From assembly GCF_947495455.1 (NCBI RefSeq), contig NZ_CANLZC010000042.1:1-43957 (forward strand): 43,957 nucleotides of DNA, given 5' to 3'. The notes under the pieces are model-generated. The model saw only the letters and a list, made by a program, of their open reading frames with translations. It was not told the origin of the DNA and searched no databases. How positions within the stretch are numbered: the stretch's first letter is position 1; the number at the start of each line of letters is the position of its first letter. A program made the position numbers and the translations under genes. Positions 15,646-23,424 of the stretch are shown here, piece by piece. Source of the stretch: an uncultured Shewanella sp. (GTDB lineage: Bacteria > Pseudomonadota > Gammaproteobacteria > Enterobacterales > Shewanellaceae).

Positions 15646-17067
15646 TTATTTAACTGTGTTTATCACTCTGCGCCGCTTTTCCCCTTTTTTAGGGTATTGA
15701 TATGGCTTGAACTGATAATCGGGCTGTTTAATATCAAGTTTGTTAAACAGCAAATTTAAGCTGCTGACAATCTTATCTTTGTTGTCATTGGTGTAAGGTT
15801 CGCATTCAATCAGCAGTGCGTTAGTATGGGTTTGTGTGACACGATACTCTTCGACTCTTTCGCAATGAGACACTATGGTGTTGCGAATGAAATCCGAATA
15901 GACATGAATAGGTTTATTGTTATGGTTAGCCAGTTGCAACACATCGTCTTTTCGACCTTCAATGGATTGAATTCGAGTATGGGATGAGCCACAGGGGCAG
16001 GGCGTGGGCTCTTCAACTAACACATCATCCAGTAAATAGCGCACTATGGGCTGAGTGCGTCGTCTTAAGTCGGTGACGATAGGTGAAAAGCGTCCTTGTG
16101 TTTGATCTATCCAGTGTTTTTCAATGATGATATTGTCTTCATTGAGATGTAAGTTGCCATGGGAGCAAGTGATCCCCAGAAACCCTTCTGTGCATTGGTA
16201 TATTTGATGGACTTTTTGGCCAAAATAGGCTGATATTTTTTGTTTGTCCTCTTCTTCTAGCACTTCTGCAACAGCGATGAATTTTTTCGGGCTAATCTTA
16301 GGTTGTAAGCGCGACAAATGCAGCAATACACTGGCAGGAGCAATGAGAATGCTGGGGTTATACGCTTCCAATGTGCTAATGTGCGTTTCTAATGAAGTGA
16401 GTAAATCAAAAAAGCGAAATTGCGTGAATATGCTGCGGGTGTTTTCATACAGTCTGTTGTTAGCACGCAGGAAAAAGGCGATGCGTTGAGGCCTTAAGTA
16501 ATGAGGAAAGGCTTTTGCGACCATGTACCCTGCCCATTCAGCTCGCTCGATTTTGGATGAAATAAATAAGCCTCTATTGCCACTGGTGCCTGATGATAGT
16601 CCCACTGCGTACTGCCCATATGTGGGGGTAAAATCACGGGTATTTTCAGCGGTAATCGCAATATTCAATGCGGTATCACGCAGTAACTTAGCGGTATTGA
16701 TTTGATCAAAATGAGCCATGTGCGTTTTTTTATCGATTAACGGAAATTGCGCTAAGGGCAAATCAAGGTATGCTTGGTAAAAAGGTGAATGGGCTAATAC
16801 TGCTTTTTTAAAGCCATTGAAGTGTTTATTCTGCTGTTTTATTAATCGTGAGCGTGTGATTTTTTGATAATATTTTGCTCTAAAAAAACCTGTGACAAAG
16901 GCACCCAAACAGGCTATTTTACCAGGCGTTTTTGTTATCGCAGATTGATCCAAGCCATTCGTGTTGGAAGCTGTACTTTTTAAGTGAGGACTATTTATTT
17001 CAGTGCTATTTATTTCAGTGCTATTCATATTCATATTCGTATTGTCACTATTTACCAATTGTTTCAT
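15646..17067 (-). CDS. Adenylate-forming enzyme, PaaK/F390-synthetase-related
   Basis: A 473-aa AMP-forming enzyme of the phenylacetate-CoA-ligase/CapK branch. The phosphate-binding loop is GLSSGTSGNRG (residues 156-166). DLRRRTQPIVRYLLDD and a CPCGSS...GRKDD segment (about residues 355-375) match the conserved mid-domain of PaaK-like proteins. A related family is annotated as putative adenylate-forming enzymes and, as I recall, is often found beside a KAS III-like gene, an epimerase and an MBL hydrolase, as here. It should activate a carboxylic acid as an acyl-AMP. The N-terminal 50 residues are low-complexity, with a 5-residue repeat (STEIN twice). Its start overlaps the MBL gene by 4 bases. 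Confidence 0.82.
   Translation of the reverse strand: MKQLVNSDNTNMNMNSTEINSTEINSPHLKSTASNTNGLDQSAITKTPGKIACLGAFVTGFFRAKYYQKITRSRLIKQQNKHFNGFKKAVLAHSPFYQAYLDLPLAQFPLIDKKTHMAHFDQINTAKLLRDTALNIAITAENTRDFTPTYGQYAVGLSSGTSGNRGLFISSKIERAEWAGYMVAKAFPHYLRPQRIAFFLRANNRLYENTRSIFTQFRFFDLLTSLETHISTLEAYNPSILIAPASVLLHLSRLQPKISPKKFIAVAEVLEEEDKQKISAYFGQKVHQIYQCTEGFLGITCSHGNLHLNEDNIIIEKHWIDQTQGRFSPIVTDLRRRTQPIVRYLLDDVLVEEPTPCPCGSSHTRIQSIEGRKDDVLQLANHNNKPIHVYSDFIRNTIVSHCERVEEYRVTQTHTNALLIECEPYTNDNKDKIVSSLNLLFNKLDIKQPDYQFKPYQYPKKGEKRRRVINTVK
16991..17020. repeat. Perfect 15-bp tandem duplication inside a coding region
   Basis: Two identical copies of CTATTTATTTCAGTG lie head to tail within the N-terminal coding region of the adenylate-forming enzyme, giving the peptide repeat STEIN-STEIN. 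The unit is a multiple of three, so gain or loss keeps the frame. It lies in a low-complexity leader ahead of the conserved domain and looks like recent slippage. Confidence 0.85.
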
Positions 17068-17885
17068 AGCGTTAATGCTTCAATGGTTTTTTTACAGTGA
17101 CTGGGAATAAGCACTATGTCTTTATTACGAGCGTAAAGGTGAGATAATTTCTCTAAGGTATTGAGATACGCTTGCCCATCGTCCATTATGATGTGGGCTA
17201 ATTTATTGGGTCTTGCACCTTGAGTGTAAGCTTCCTGTGTCCAGCAAGCATCACCAATCAAAAAGGCGGTTTTCTGAGAATGCTCCAGCAGTAAACCAAA
17301 ATGCCCAGCGGCATGGCCAGGTAAAGAAATCGCTAACATACTTCCATCATTGAATAGATCATACCCTAAATGAAAAGGGGCATAATGATAGGATAAGTTT
17401 AAGGGCTGACTGTCTTCGATAAAGCGGCAACGACGAGTAAAGTCATTGGGCAGCAGTTTAGGCAGATAGCCTTTTAGTAATCCTTTGAAACGACTCGTGT
17501 CATTAATGGCATTGAGTGCCGCTCGCGAGCAGATAAACTCTGCTTGTGAAAAGTCCATTAAACCTGCAATATGATCAGCATGGAAATGTGAAATAAAAAT
17601 GGTCTTTATTTCATTTGCGTCAATCCCCCTGAAAGCAAGCTGGGTAACCAGTTGTTCTTTATCACATAAATGCATTGGAGTTAAGCTGCGATATAAACGT
17701 TCAGGAAAAGGCTGTGTGGCTTGTATAAAACGTTTTGCATACCCAGTATCGAACAACACATACCCAAGTGTCGGGTGTTTGATGAGACCGACATAGGCAG
17801 GAAATTGCATGCTTTTCCAAGAGTGCCCCTGCATCACCATAGCCTCGGGATGGAAACAATGACCGACTTTTAATAAGGTTAGCAT
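17064..17885 (-). CDS. MBL-fold metallo-hydrolase, lactonase-like
   Basis: A 273-aa metallo-beta-lactamase-fold enzyme with a full di-zinc site: HFHADH (His100, His102, Asp104, His105), His191 in LPGHAAGH, Asp212 in IGDACW and His263 in IPSHC. The pattern and length are closest to quorum-quenching AHL lactonases (AiiA/AttM type) and related hydrolases. No signal peptide is visible. GGAG lies 5 bases before the ATG. Between an epimerase-type reductase and an acyl-adenylating enzyme, it could hydrolyse a lactone or thioester intermediate, or protect the producer. Which of these is right cannot be told from sequence. Confidence 0.82.
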   Translation of the reverse strand: MLTLLKVGHCFHPEAMVMQGHSWKSMQFPAYVGLIKHPTLGYVLFDTGYAKRFIQATQPFPERLYRSLTPMHLCDKEQLVTQLAFRGIDANEIKTIFISHFHADHIAGLMDFSQAEFICSRAALNAINDTSRFKGLLKGYLPKLLPNDFTRRCRFIEDSQPLNLSYHYAPFHLGYDLFNDGSMLAISLPGHAAGHFGLLLEHSQKTAFLIGDACWTQEAYTQGARPNKLAHIIMDDGQAYLNTLEKLSHLYARNKDIVLIPSHCKKTIEALTL

Positions 17886-18856
17886 GGTGGCTCCGAATGA
17901 AAATATTGCTTTATTCCGTGTTCAAGGCCATAAATTGGACGGTATCCCAGCAGGTTTTTTGCTGCACTGATGTTCAATGTTTGTGACTTGGCTAATAATC
18001 CTGCGCTATAGCAAGTGAGCAGTGGCTCTTTAGTGTTGAAGATTTTAGCGATTGTTTCCATGACTTTCGCGATGTTAGCCAAAATGGAATAAGGTATTGG
18101 CAAAAACCGAACCCTTTGATGAGTGTGACGTGTTAATAAATTGACTAAGGCGCTCACTGTCATTGGCTCGTCATTAGAGATATTAAAACAGTGTTTATTG
18201 ATTTCTGGGGTTTTACCGGCCAAGTAGAGCGCATGGGCGACATTTTTGACATAGGTGATATCCACTAGGGCGCGACCTTGCTCTGTTAAAGGGAAAAAAC
18301 CTTTTTCAAGTAAGTTCAATATACGGGGGAAGATGCTGGTATCGCCTTCACCTATGATGCCCCTTGGCCTAATGATCACAACTTCAGTGTCACCGCATTC
18401 ATTGAGCATGACTTGTTCGCCCTGGTATTTGGTCTTAGCATATTCATTGGCAAAGCCCGATGTCAGTACTTGACTCTCTTTAATGTCCAGCTTGTCGGTA
18501 AAGTTAAAGTAAACGCTGGTGGAGGAAACATAGACACAACGTTTAATGTTATGATGTTTAGCCGCCTTGAGCACATGCCTTGTGGCTGTGACATTGGCAA
18601 GATAAAAGGCCTCTTCAGTTCCCCAAGCACTGGAAAAAGCGGCGCAATGAAAAATAACATTTGCGGCTTCAAACTCCGCAATGACATGGCTTTCATTGGT
18701 GAGATCCACGGCTTTAAAACGTGTTTGAGTGGAATTGAGTTTACGTCCTTTGGCTTCATTTCTACCTAGAGCCAATACCTGGTAACCTTGCGTTTCTAGG
18801 TGGTGGACTAAGTGTGACCCCAGAAAGCCTGTGGCACCTGTGATAATGGCTTTCAT
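17879..18856 (-). CDS. NAD(P)-dependent epimerase/dehydratase, 3-beta-HSD/OleD-like reductase
   Basis: A 325-aa extended SDR. GATGFLG (residues 7-13) binds the cofactor, and the active site is Ser111/112 with Tyr139-x3-Lys143 (YAKTK). VIIRPRGIIGEGD and the C-terminal region resemble 3-beta-hydroxysteroid-dehydrogenase-like proteins, including OleD, which reduces the beta-keto acid made by the OleA ketosynthase. The gene overlaps both neighbours (4 and 7 bases), with GGAG 5 bases before its ATG. Directly behind a KAS III-like gene, reduction of the newly formed beta-keto group is a reasonable role. The family is clear; the reaction is inference. Confidence 0.82.
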   Translation of the reverse strand: MKAIITGATGFLGSHLVHHLETQGYQVLALGRNEAKGRKLNSTQTRFKAVDLTNESHVIAEFEAANVIFHCAAFSSAWGTEEAFYLANVTATRHVLKAAKHHNIKRCVYVSSTSVYFNFTDKLDIKESQVLTSGFANEYAKTKYQGEQVMLNECGDTEVVIIRPRGIIGEGDTSIFPRILNLLEKGFFPLTEQGRALVDITYVKNVAHALYLAGKTPEINKHCFNISNDEPMTVSALVNLLTRHTHQRVRFLPIPYSILANIAKVMETIAKIFNTKEPLLTCYSAGLLAKSQTLNISAAKNLLGYRPIYGLEHGIKQYFHSEPPC

Positions 18857-19896
18857 CCAATCTCCAATATGATAGCGCCAAAACTTAATCCTGCTGAGAA
18901 CCCCAGTAACATGACCTTATCGCCGCTGTTGACTTTGCCTGATTTTAATAATTCATGCAGTGCGGAGGGAATAGAAGTGGCAATCTGATTACCTCTATTT
19001 TTTAAAATGTTCACCATTTTACCTGGGGCAATTTTAAACCATTTTTCAATATGTTGTAATCCAAGTTGGCTGGCTTGATGGGGGATAATCCAATCAAGAT
19101 CATCAATCTGATAGGGGGTTTTTGCTAGAGTGCGTTCGACAAAGCCCTTGATATGAAGGGCGGTCATTTTAAAGACAGATTTACCTTTCATCTCAAATAA
19201 CTCATAAGGGTGGTAATCACCTTCTGTTTTAGAGGGTTGATGTAAGGTGCCATAGCCTCTGACTTGACAAAAATCAAAGCCTTCACTGTAGGTTTCAAAA
19301 TGACTGGCTAGCACCTGAGTCGCGTTTTGTTTTTCTTGGCTCACAATTAATGCTGCAGCACCATCGCCAAATAAGCCTCCCGTTTCTCTTACGCTCCAAT
19401 CTAGGCCAATAGATGCGATTTCAGATGAGACAATGAGGATGTTCTTATAGCGTTGTGTGGAAAGTAAGGCATGAGCCACATCCAGTGCTTTGACTGCACT
19501 TAGGCAAGTCATATTAATATCAAAAGCAGGGATGGGGTGTGTTAAGGGAAGCTGTTTATGAATTTTAGCTGCAGTGCAAGGAATAAGTTGTTCTAAGGTA
19601 CTGCTGGCAGAAATAATACAATCGATATCATCAAGTGTAATATCACTATTGTCTAGTGCTTGTTCTATTGCGGCGACTGCCATGCTGATTGGGGTTTCAT
19701 GGGTCACATAATGACGTGAAGCCACCCCTGTGGTTTTTTCTGTTTGTCCTTCAGGCCAACCTTGGCTTGCATCGATTTGGCTTGATTGAACGATGTGCTC
19801 GGGTAGGGCAATGCCAGTGCCACGAATATTGATAGTTGAATTGAATTTGTCCATATTATGAGTAGGGTTAACCATGCTTTTTATTGTTTGAGCCAT
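18853..19896 (-). CDS. KAS III-like 3-oxoacyl synthase (FabH/OleA-type), first gene of the 11-gene operon
   Basis: A thiolase-fold condensing enzyme of 347 aa from the first ATG. The catalytic set is Cys131 (NMTCLSAVKAL), His273 (IIPHQAS) and Asn303 (NRGNQIATSIP), the normal KAS III triad, with FGDGAAALIV as the glycine-rich strand. It should load an acyl group on Cys131 and condense it with malonyl-ACP or a second acyl-CoA. The start is uncertain: ATGs at 19896, 19875 and 19854 are in frame, none with a strong ribosome site, and the conserved domain begins around INIRGTGIALPEH, so 19854 is possible. It heads the operon, about 100 bases from a perfect palindrome. Confidence 0.85.
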   Translation of the reverse strand: MAQTIKSMVNPTHNMDKFNSTINIRGTGIALPEHIVQSSQIDASQGWPEGQTEKTTGVASRHYVTHETPISMAVAAIEQALDNSDITLDDIDCIISASSTLEQLIPCTAAKIHKQLPLTHPIPAFDINMTCLSAVKALDVAHALLSTQRYKNILIVSSEIASIGLDWSVRETGGLFGDGAAALIVSQEKQNATQVLASHFETYSEGFDFCQVRGYGTLHQPSKTEGDYHPYELFEMKGKSVFKMTALHIKGFVERTLAKTPYQIDDLDWIIPHQASQLGLQHIEKWFKIAPGKMVNILKNRGNQIATSIPSALHELLKSGKVNSGDKVMLLGFSAGLSFGAIILEIG

Positions 19897-20212
19897 ATTA
19901 TTGATTGTCTATTTTCAGTGGGTTGGAACAGGCGCGTGAGAAAATAGCTTGTTATTGTTCATTCTTTAATGAAATTTATAACGAAAATGAGACAACTCAT
20001 ATCAGGTGTACACCTGATAATGATTATTATTCCTTAAAAGTCATGGTCTTATGCTTTAGTATAATAGATCTAATTTATAATGCTTAAAATCAATAACTTG
20101 TAAAATAAAAGTGATGCATTGTTTTGCTCTTAACAGTTAAGATAAATTATTATTTATCTTAAACGTTCGTTTTTGAGTTATTGATGAGAAATGCTGATGT
20201 GATCTTTGACTA
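19897..20212. other. Promoter region of the 11-gene operon
   Basis: This AT-rich region holds no credible gene. On the minus strand TATAAA (19980-19975) could serve as a -10 box, placing transcription start near 19968 and a leader of about 70-110 bases. The palindrome described separately lies just upstream. No clear -35 hexamer is seen at the right spacing, which would suit an activator-dependent promoter. Confidence 0.45.
20000..20019. promoter_or_regulatory. Perfect 20-bp palindrome, candidate operator for the biosynthetic operon
   Basis: TATCAGGTGTACACCTGATA is a perfect inverted repeat. Its centre (20009.5) falls at about -42 relative to the start predicted from the TATAAA box on the minus strand. 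This is the position of many dimeric activators, but a repressor is equally possible. The half-site orientation (AGGTGT...ACACCT) is not that of a LuxR lux box. I cannot name the regulator, and no regulator gene lies nearby. Confidence 0.6.
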
Positions 20213-20475
20213 GGGCCTGTTGAACTTTGGTGATGATTTCTGCAGCAGTTTGTGGGTTCTTTATACAAGGCAGAGCTTGTGTGGTGTAGTTGTTCTACAT
20301 AAACAAGCGATAACGCCGTAGAAAGGAGCCACAAACACTGTCCGTAGGATCCGGCTAAACGTGTTTTACTCTTTGTTGGGAGCAATTTGCTTAGATCACT
20401 AGGCGTCATCCCTCCCGTCGCGATTAAAACACGTTTATCTCGGACATAATTTAACCACCAAAGATCAACAGGCCC
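20213..20475. mobile_element. MITE-like non-autonomous element, 263 bp
   Basis: The left end GGGCCTGTTGAACTTTGGTG (20213-20232) and the right end CACCAAAGATCAACAGGCCC (20456-20475) are inverted repeats matching at 19 of 20 positions. Inside, a perfect 13-bp inverted pair (TAAACGTGTTTTA at 20356-20368 and its complement at 20425-20437) can form a hairpin. No transposase is encoded; a 90-codon minus-strand frame across the left end (20137-20409) has an implausible composition. No target-site duplication is obvious. It lies between the biosynthetic operon promoter and the next gene. Confidence 0.7.
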
Positions 20476-20664
20476 TTGGGTTATCGTTAATAGCTCATGG
20501 CATGGATGAAAATGAATGATTAAGAATTGTCATGATTTCACGTTATAAAAGTAAAGATGACAAAAGATTGATGTTATTTCGCTAAGTTTGCTTTTTTTTG
20601 ACAGCGGGGTAGAAAATTTATTGATATAAAAAGATGATTGAAGGAGAAAATAGAGGAAAGCGTC

Positions 20665-21057
20665 ATGTTCTTATGGTTTAAACGACGCCTATTATGTCGA
20701 GGATCTCGGCATAGATTGAGCTCAGAAAATCTTGATGTCAACTGGACACAGAATAGTCATGAGACGGAGTGCGGCATATGGGAGCATATTGCGGATTTTT
20801 TTCATAGTGTGTATCAAGAAGAAGCGCAAAAAGCCTTATTCGATTTGGTACTTCAACAAGAGTGTGATACTCAAAAGTATGATGCATTTCATCGATTACG
20901 TCAGCTTGCTGCTGACATTTTTTATGATAAATTTATCGAAGAAGGTGTGAAAAATATTGATGGCTCTTGGGATATTACCATACTCATTAAAGGCTGGCAT
21001 ATTGACCAGAATATTTTACAGCTGCATTTAAAAGCGGTGAATGGAATAAAGCTTTAG
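20665..21057 (+). CDS. Hypothetical protein, about 130 aa
   Basis: I do not recognise this gene. From the ATG at 20665 it gives 130 aa: a basic N-terminus (MFLWFKRRLLCRGSRHR), then an acidic, helical region (IWEHIADFFHSVYQEEAQKAL), a DAFHRLRQLAADIFYDKFIEEG stretch, and a C-terminal part rich in hydrophobic residues and His. No signal peptide or membrane helix is clear. The start at 20665 is chosen because GAGG lies 8 bases upstream; an in-frame start at 20638 also exists. It stands alone between the MITE and the peptidase gene. Codon use looks normal, so it is probably a real lineage-specific gene. Confidence 0.55.
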   Translation: MFLWFKRRLLCRGSRHRLSSENLDVNWTQNSHETECGIWEHIADFFHSVYQEEAQKALFDLVLQQECDTQKYDAFHRLRQLAADIFYDKFIEEGVKNIDGSWDITILIKGWHIDQNILQLHLKAVNGIKL

Positions 21058-21191
21058 TGGTGACGTGCATTGAAATGCTGCTTCTAAAAGAAGTCAGTGT
21101 CTTTTGGTCGCTAAAGTAAGAAAGATGACGAGTATGAAAATCCAAGGAATGAGTGATGAATTGCCACTTTATCTTGCTCTGGTGGTTTTTT

Positions 21192-21229
21192 TTGGCTAGT
21201 GTTGCGGCATAATATTTACACCTAGCCAA
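21192..21229. promoter_or_regulatory. Spaced 8-bp inverted repeat before the S9 peptidase gene
   Basis: TTGGCTAG (21192-21199) and CTAGCCAA (21222-21229) are perfect inverted halves separated by 22 bases that include the AT-rich TAATATTTA. The right half ends 15 bases before the ATG. It could be an operator pair around a promoter or a hairpin in the leader; the sequence does not decide. Confidence 0.4.
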
Positions 21230-21244
21230 CAAATATCCGTGTTT

Positions 21245-23353
21245 ATGAAAAAAAAATGTTTACTTTTGGCCCTTGCATCCATTAGCGCCTTTAACATGAT
21301 GCCAGCCTTTGCCACGAATAATTCTAGCGCCGCTTCCAGTGATCTATCTTCTCCAGCCCCCTTTACGGTGCAAGATCTTGTTAATTTAAATGAATTAAGC
21401 TCACCGGCATTGTCCCATGATGGAACAAAGTTGGTTTATAGTATTAAAAAGCATGATAGTGATGGCTCAACACAATCAAACCTGTATTTACAAGACTTAA
21501 CAGAGCATGGAGCACAGGAAAAATCCCATCAGCAAGTGATCCAATTAACATCATCACCTAGTACTGAGCATAGTGTGGCTTTTGCAAAAGATGATAAGGC
21601 GATTTATTTTATTGCTAATCGAACCGGCTCAGCTCAGTTATACCGTTTGTCGTTAGCGGGTGGCGAAGCTATGCCTATCTCTGCTTTACCCTTAGACGTT
21701 GAAGGTTTCAAGTTATCGCCTGATAGCAAAAAAGTGTTATTGACGATGCGAGTCGTTCCAGAGTGCGACACTTTGATTTGTTCCAAAGATAAATTTGACG
21801 CTGAATTGAACCGTCAATCGACAGGGGTGGTTTATGATCAACTTATGGTGCGTCATTGGGATACTTGGTATGACCATGCCAGAAGTCATTTATTCATCGC
21901 CGAGCTTGATGATAGCATCATAAAGGATGCCATTGATATTACCAAAGGGCTGAATACTGAAACGCCGCCTAAACCTTTTTCTGGTTTAGAGGAGGCCACT
22001 TTTACTCCTGACAGCCAATATGTTGTCTATAGCGCGAAAGCCCCCAGTCATACGCAAGCGTGGACGACGAACTATGACTTATGGAAAGTATCCATTAAAG
22101 GCGGGAAGAGTGTTAACTTAACGAAGAAAAATAAAGCTTGGGATTCTCATCCTGTGTTTTCGTCAAATGGACGCTATCTTGCTTATCTTGCCATGAAACA
22201 ACCGGGATTTGAGGCCGATAGAAATCGCATTATGCTTCGGGATACGGTGACAGGGCAAGAGAAAGAAGTGGCTCCGCTATGGGACAGAAGCCCACAATCA
22301 TTACATTTTGGGACTGATGACAAGACCTTATACGTGTCCGCTCAAGATTTGGGGCAAGTGTCTTTATTTGAAGTTAATACCCAGTTTGGTGATGTGCGTG
22401 CAATTTATACTGAAGGTTATAACGGCATTGTGGGAATGACTGCTGATAAAGTGGTGTTTACCCATAAAAGCTTAGTGCAGCCCAGTGATTTGTTTTCTAT
22501 CAATTTGGATGGCCAAAATCTACAGCAGTTGACTCAAGTGAATAAGAATAAGCTTGAGAGAATAGCGTTCGGTGAATTTGAGCAGTTTAATTTTAAAGGC
22601 TGGAATAATGAAACGGTTTATGGTTATTGGATAAAGCCCGTGAATTACCAGCAAGGTGACACTTATCCTATTGCTTTTTTAGTGCATGGTGGGCCTCAAG
22701 GATCATTTGGCAACAATTTTAGCGCTCGTTGGAATGCCCAATTATGGGCGGGCGCGGGTTTTGGTGTTGTGATGATAGATTTTCATGGATCGACAGGGTA
22801 TGGGCAAGCATTTACTGATTCGATTACTCAGGATTGGGGCGGAAAACCCCTTGAAGATCTCCAAAAAGGTTTTGATGCTGTGGTTAAACAGCAGCCTTGG
22901 TTGGATAAAAATCGTGCTTGTGCCTTAGGCGCATCTTATGGCGGTTATATGATGAATTGGATTGAAGGCAATTGGCCAGACGGTTTTAAGTGCTTAGTAA
23001 ATCATGCTGGTCTTTTTGATATGCGTTCCATGTATTATGTGACTGAAGAGCGTTGGTTCCCTGAATATGAATTTGGCGGTACATATAATGATAATAAAGC
23101 CTTATATGAAAAATTCAATCCAGTGAATTACCTTGATAATTGGAAGACGCCCATGTTAGTCATTCATGGTGAAAAAGATTTTAGAGTGCCATATGATCAA
23201 GGTTTAGCTGCATTTGGCTTTTTAAAGCGCAAAGGGATCCCTTCAGAGTTGTTAATTTATCCCGATGAGAATCACTGGATCTTAAACCCACATAATTTAG
23301 AGCAGTGGTATGCCAATGTATTAGGCTGGCTGAATCGCTGGACGAAAAAGTAA
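21245..23353 (+). CDS. Exported S9-family prolyl oligopeptidase-type peptidase (dipeptidyl/acylaminoacyl peptidase-like)
   Basis: A serine peptidase of 702 aa. A signal peptide (MKKKCLLLALASISAFNMMPAFA) directs it to the periplasm. Residues about 50-420 contain WD40/PD40-like repeats (LSPDSKKVLL, FTPDSQYVVYS, FSSNGRYLAY) that form the propeller gating the active site. The C-terminal alpha/beta-hydrolase domain has Ser564 in GASYGGYM, Asp645 in HGEKDFRVP and His677 in DENHW. It should cleave short peptides from their N-terminus. A GTG at 21239 is in frame, but the ATG at 21245 begins the signal peptide cleanly. It is a single-gene unit ended by a strong terminator shared with the facing gene. 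Confidence 0.92.
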   Translation: MKKKCLLLALASISAFNMMPAFATNNSSAASSDLSSPAPFTVQDLVNLNELSSPALSHDGTKLVYSIKKHDSDGSTQSNLYLQDLTEHGAQEKSHQQVIQLTSSPSTEHSVAFAKDDKAIYFIANRTGSAQLYRLSLAGGEAMPISALPLDVEGFKLSPDSKKVLLTMRVVPECDTLICSKDKFDAELNRQSTGVVYDQLMVRHWDTWYDHARSHLFIAELDDSIIKDAIDITKGLNTETPPKPFSGLEEATFTPDSQYVVYSAKAPSHTQAWTTNYDLWKVSIKGGKSVNLTKKNKAWDSHPVFSSNGRYLAYLAMKQPGFEADRNRIMLRDTVTGQEKEVAPLWDRSPQSLHFGTDDKTLYVSAQDLGQVSLFEVNTQFGDVRAIYTEGYNGIVGMTADKVVFTHKSLVQPSDLFSINLDGQNLQQLTQVNKNKLERIAFGEFEQFNFKGWNNETVYGYWIKPVNYQQGDTYPIAFLVHGGPQGSFGNNFSARWNAQLWAGAGFGVVMIDFHGSTGYGQAFTDSITQDWGGKPLEDLQKGFDAVVKQQPWLDKNRACALGASYGGYMMNWIEGNWPDGFKCLVNHAGLFDMRSMYYVTEERWFPEYEFGGTYNDNKALYEKFNPVNYLDNWKTPMLVIHGEKDFRVPYDQGLAAFGFLKRKGIPSELLIYPDENHWILNPHNLEQWYANVLGWLNRWTKK

Positions 23354-23380
23354 GCCATTGATGCGTGAATAAACGGACTA

Positions 23381-23408
23381 AAAACCAGAACAGATGTTCT
23401 GGTTTTTT
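23381..23408. terminator. Bidirectional rho-independent terminator
   Basis: AAAACCAGAAC (23381-23391) pairs perfectly with GTTCTGGTTTT (23396-23406) around the loop AGAT. The stem is A-rich on one side and T-rich on the other, so it can end transcription from both the S9 peptidase gene and the convergent CitMHS gene, whose stop codons lie 27 and 17 bases away. Confidence 0.9.
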
Positions 23409-23424
23409 ATTTGGTTTGTTGTTC

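Noticed and set aside
20000..20019. Palindrome as a LuxR-type lux box
   Set aside because: It is 20 bp long and well placed, but lux boxes read ACCTGT...ACAGGT and here the half-sites are in the opposite sense, so no quorum-sensing claim is made.
20137..20409. Minus-strand open frame of 90 codons near the biosynthetic promoter
   Set aside because: It runs across the left end of the MITE-like element and its composition (Ser, His, Gln, Thr runs) is not protein-like; it has no transposase motif.
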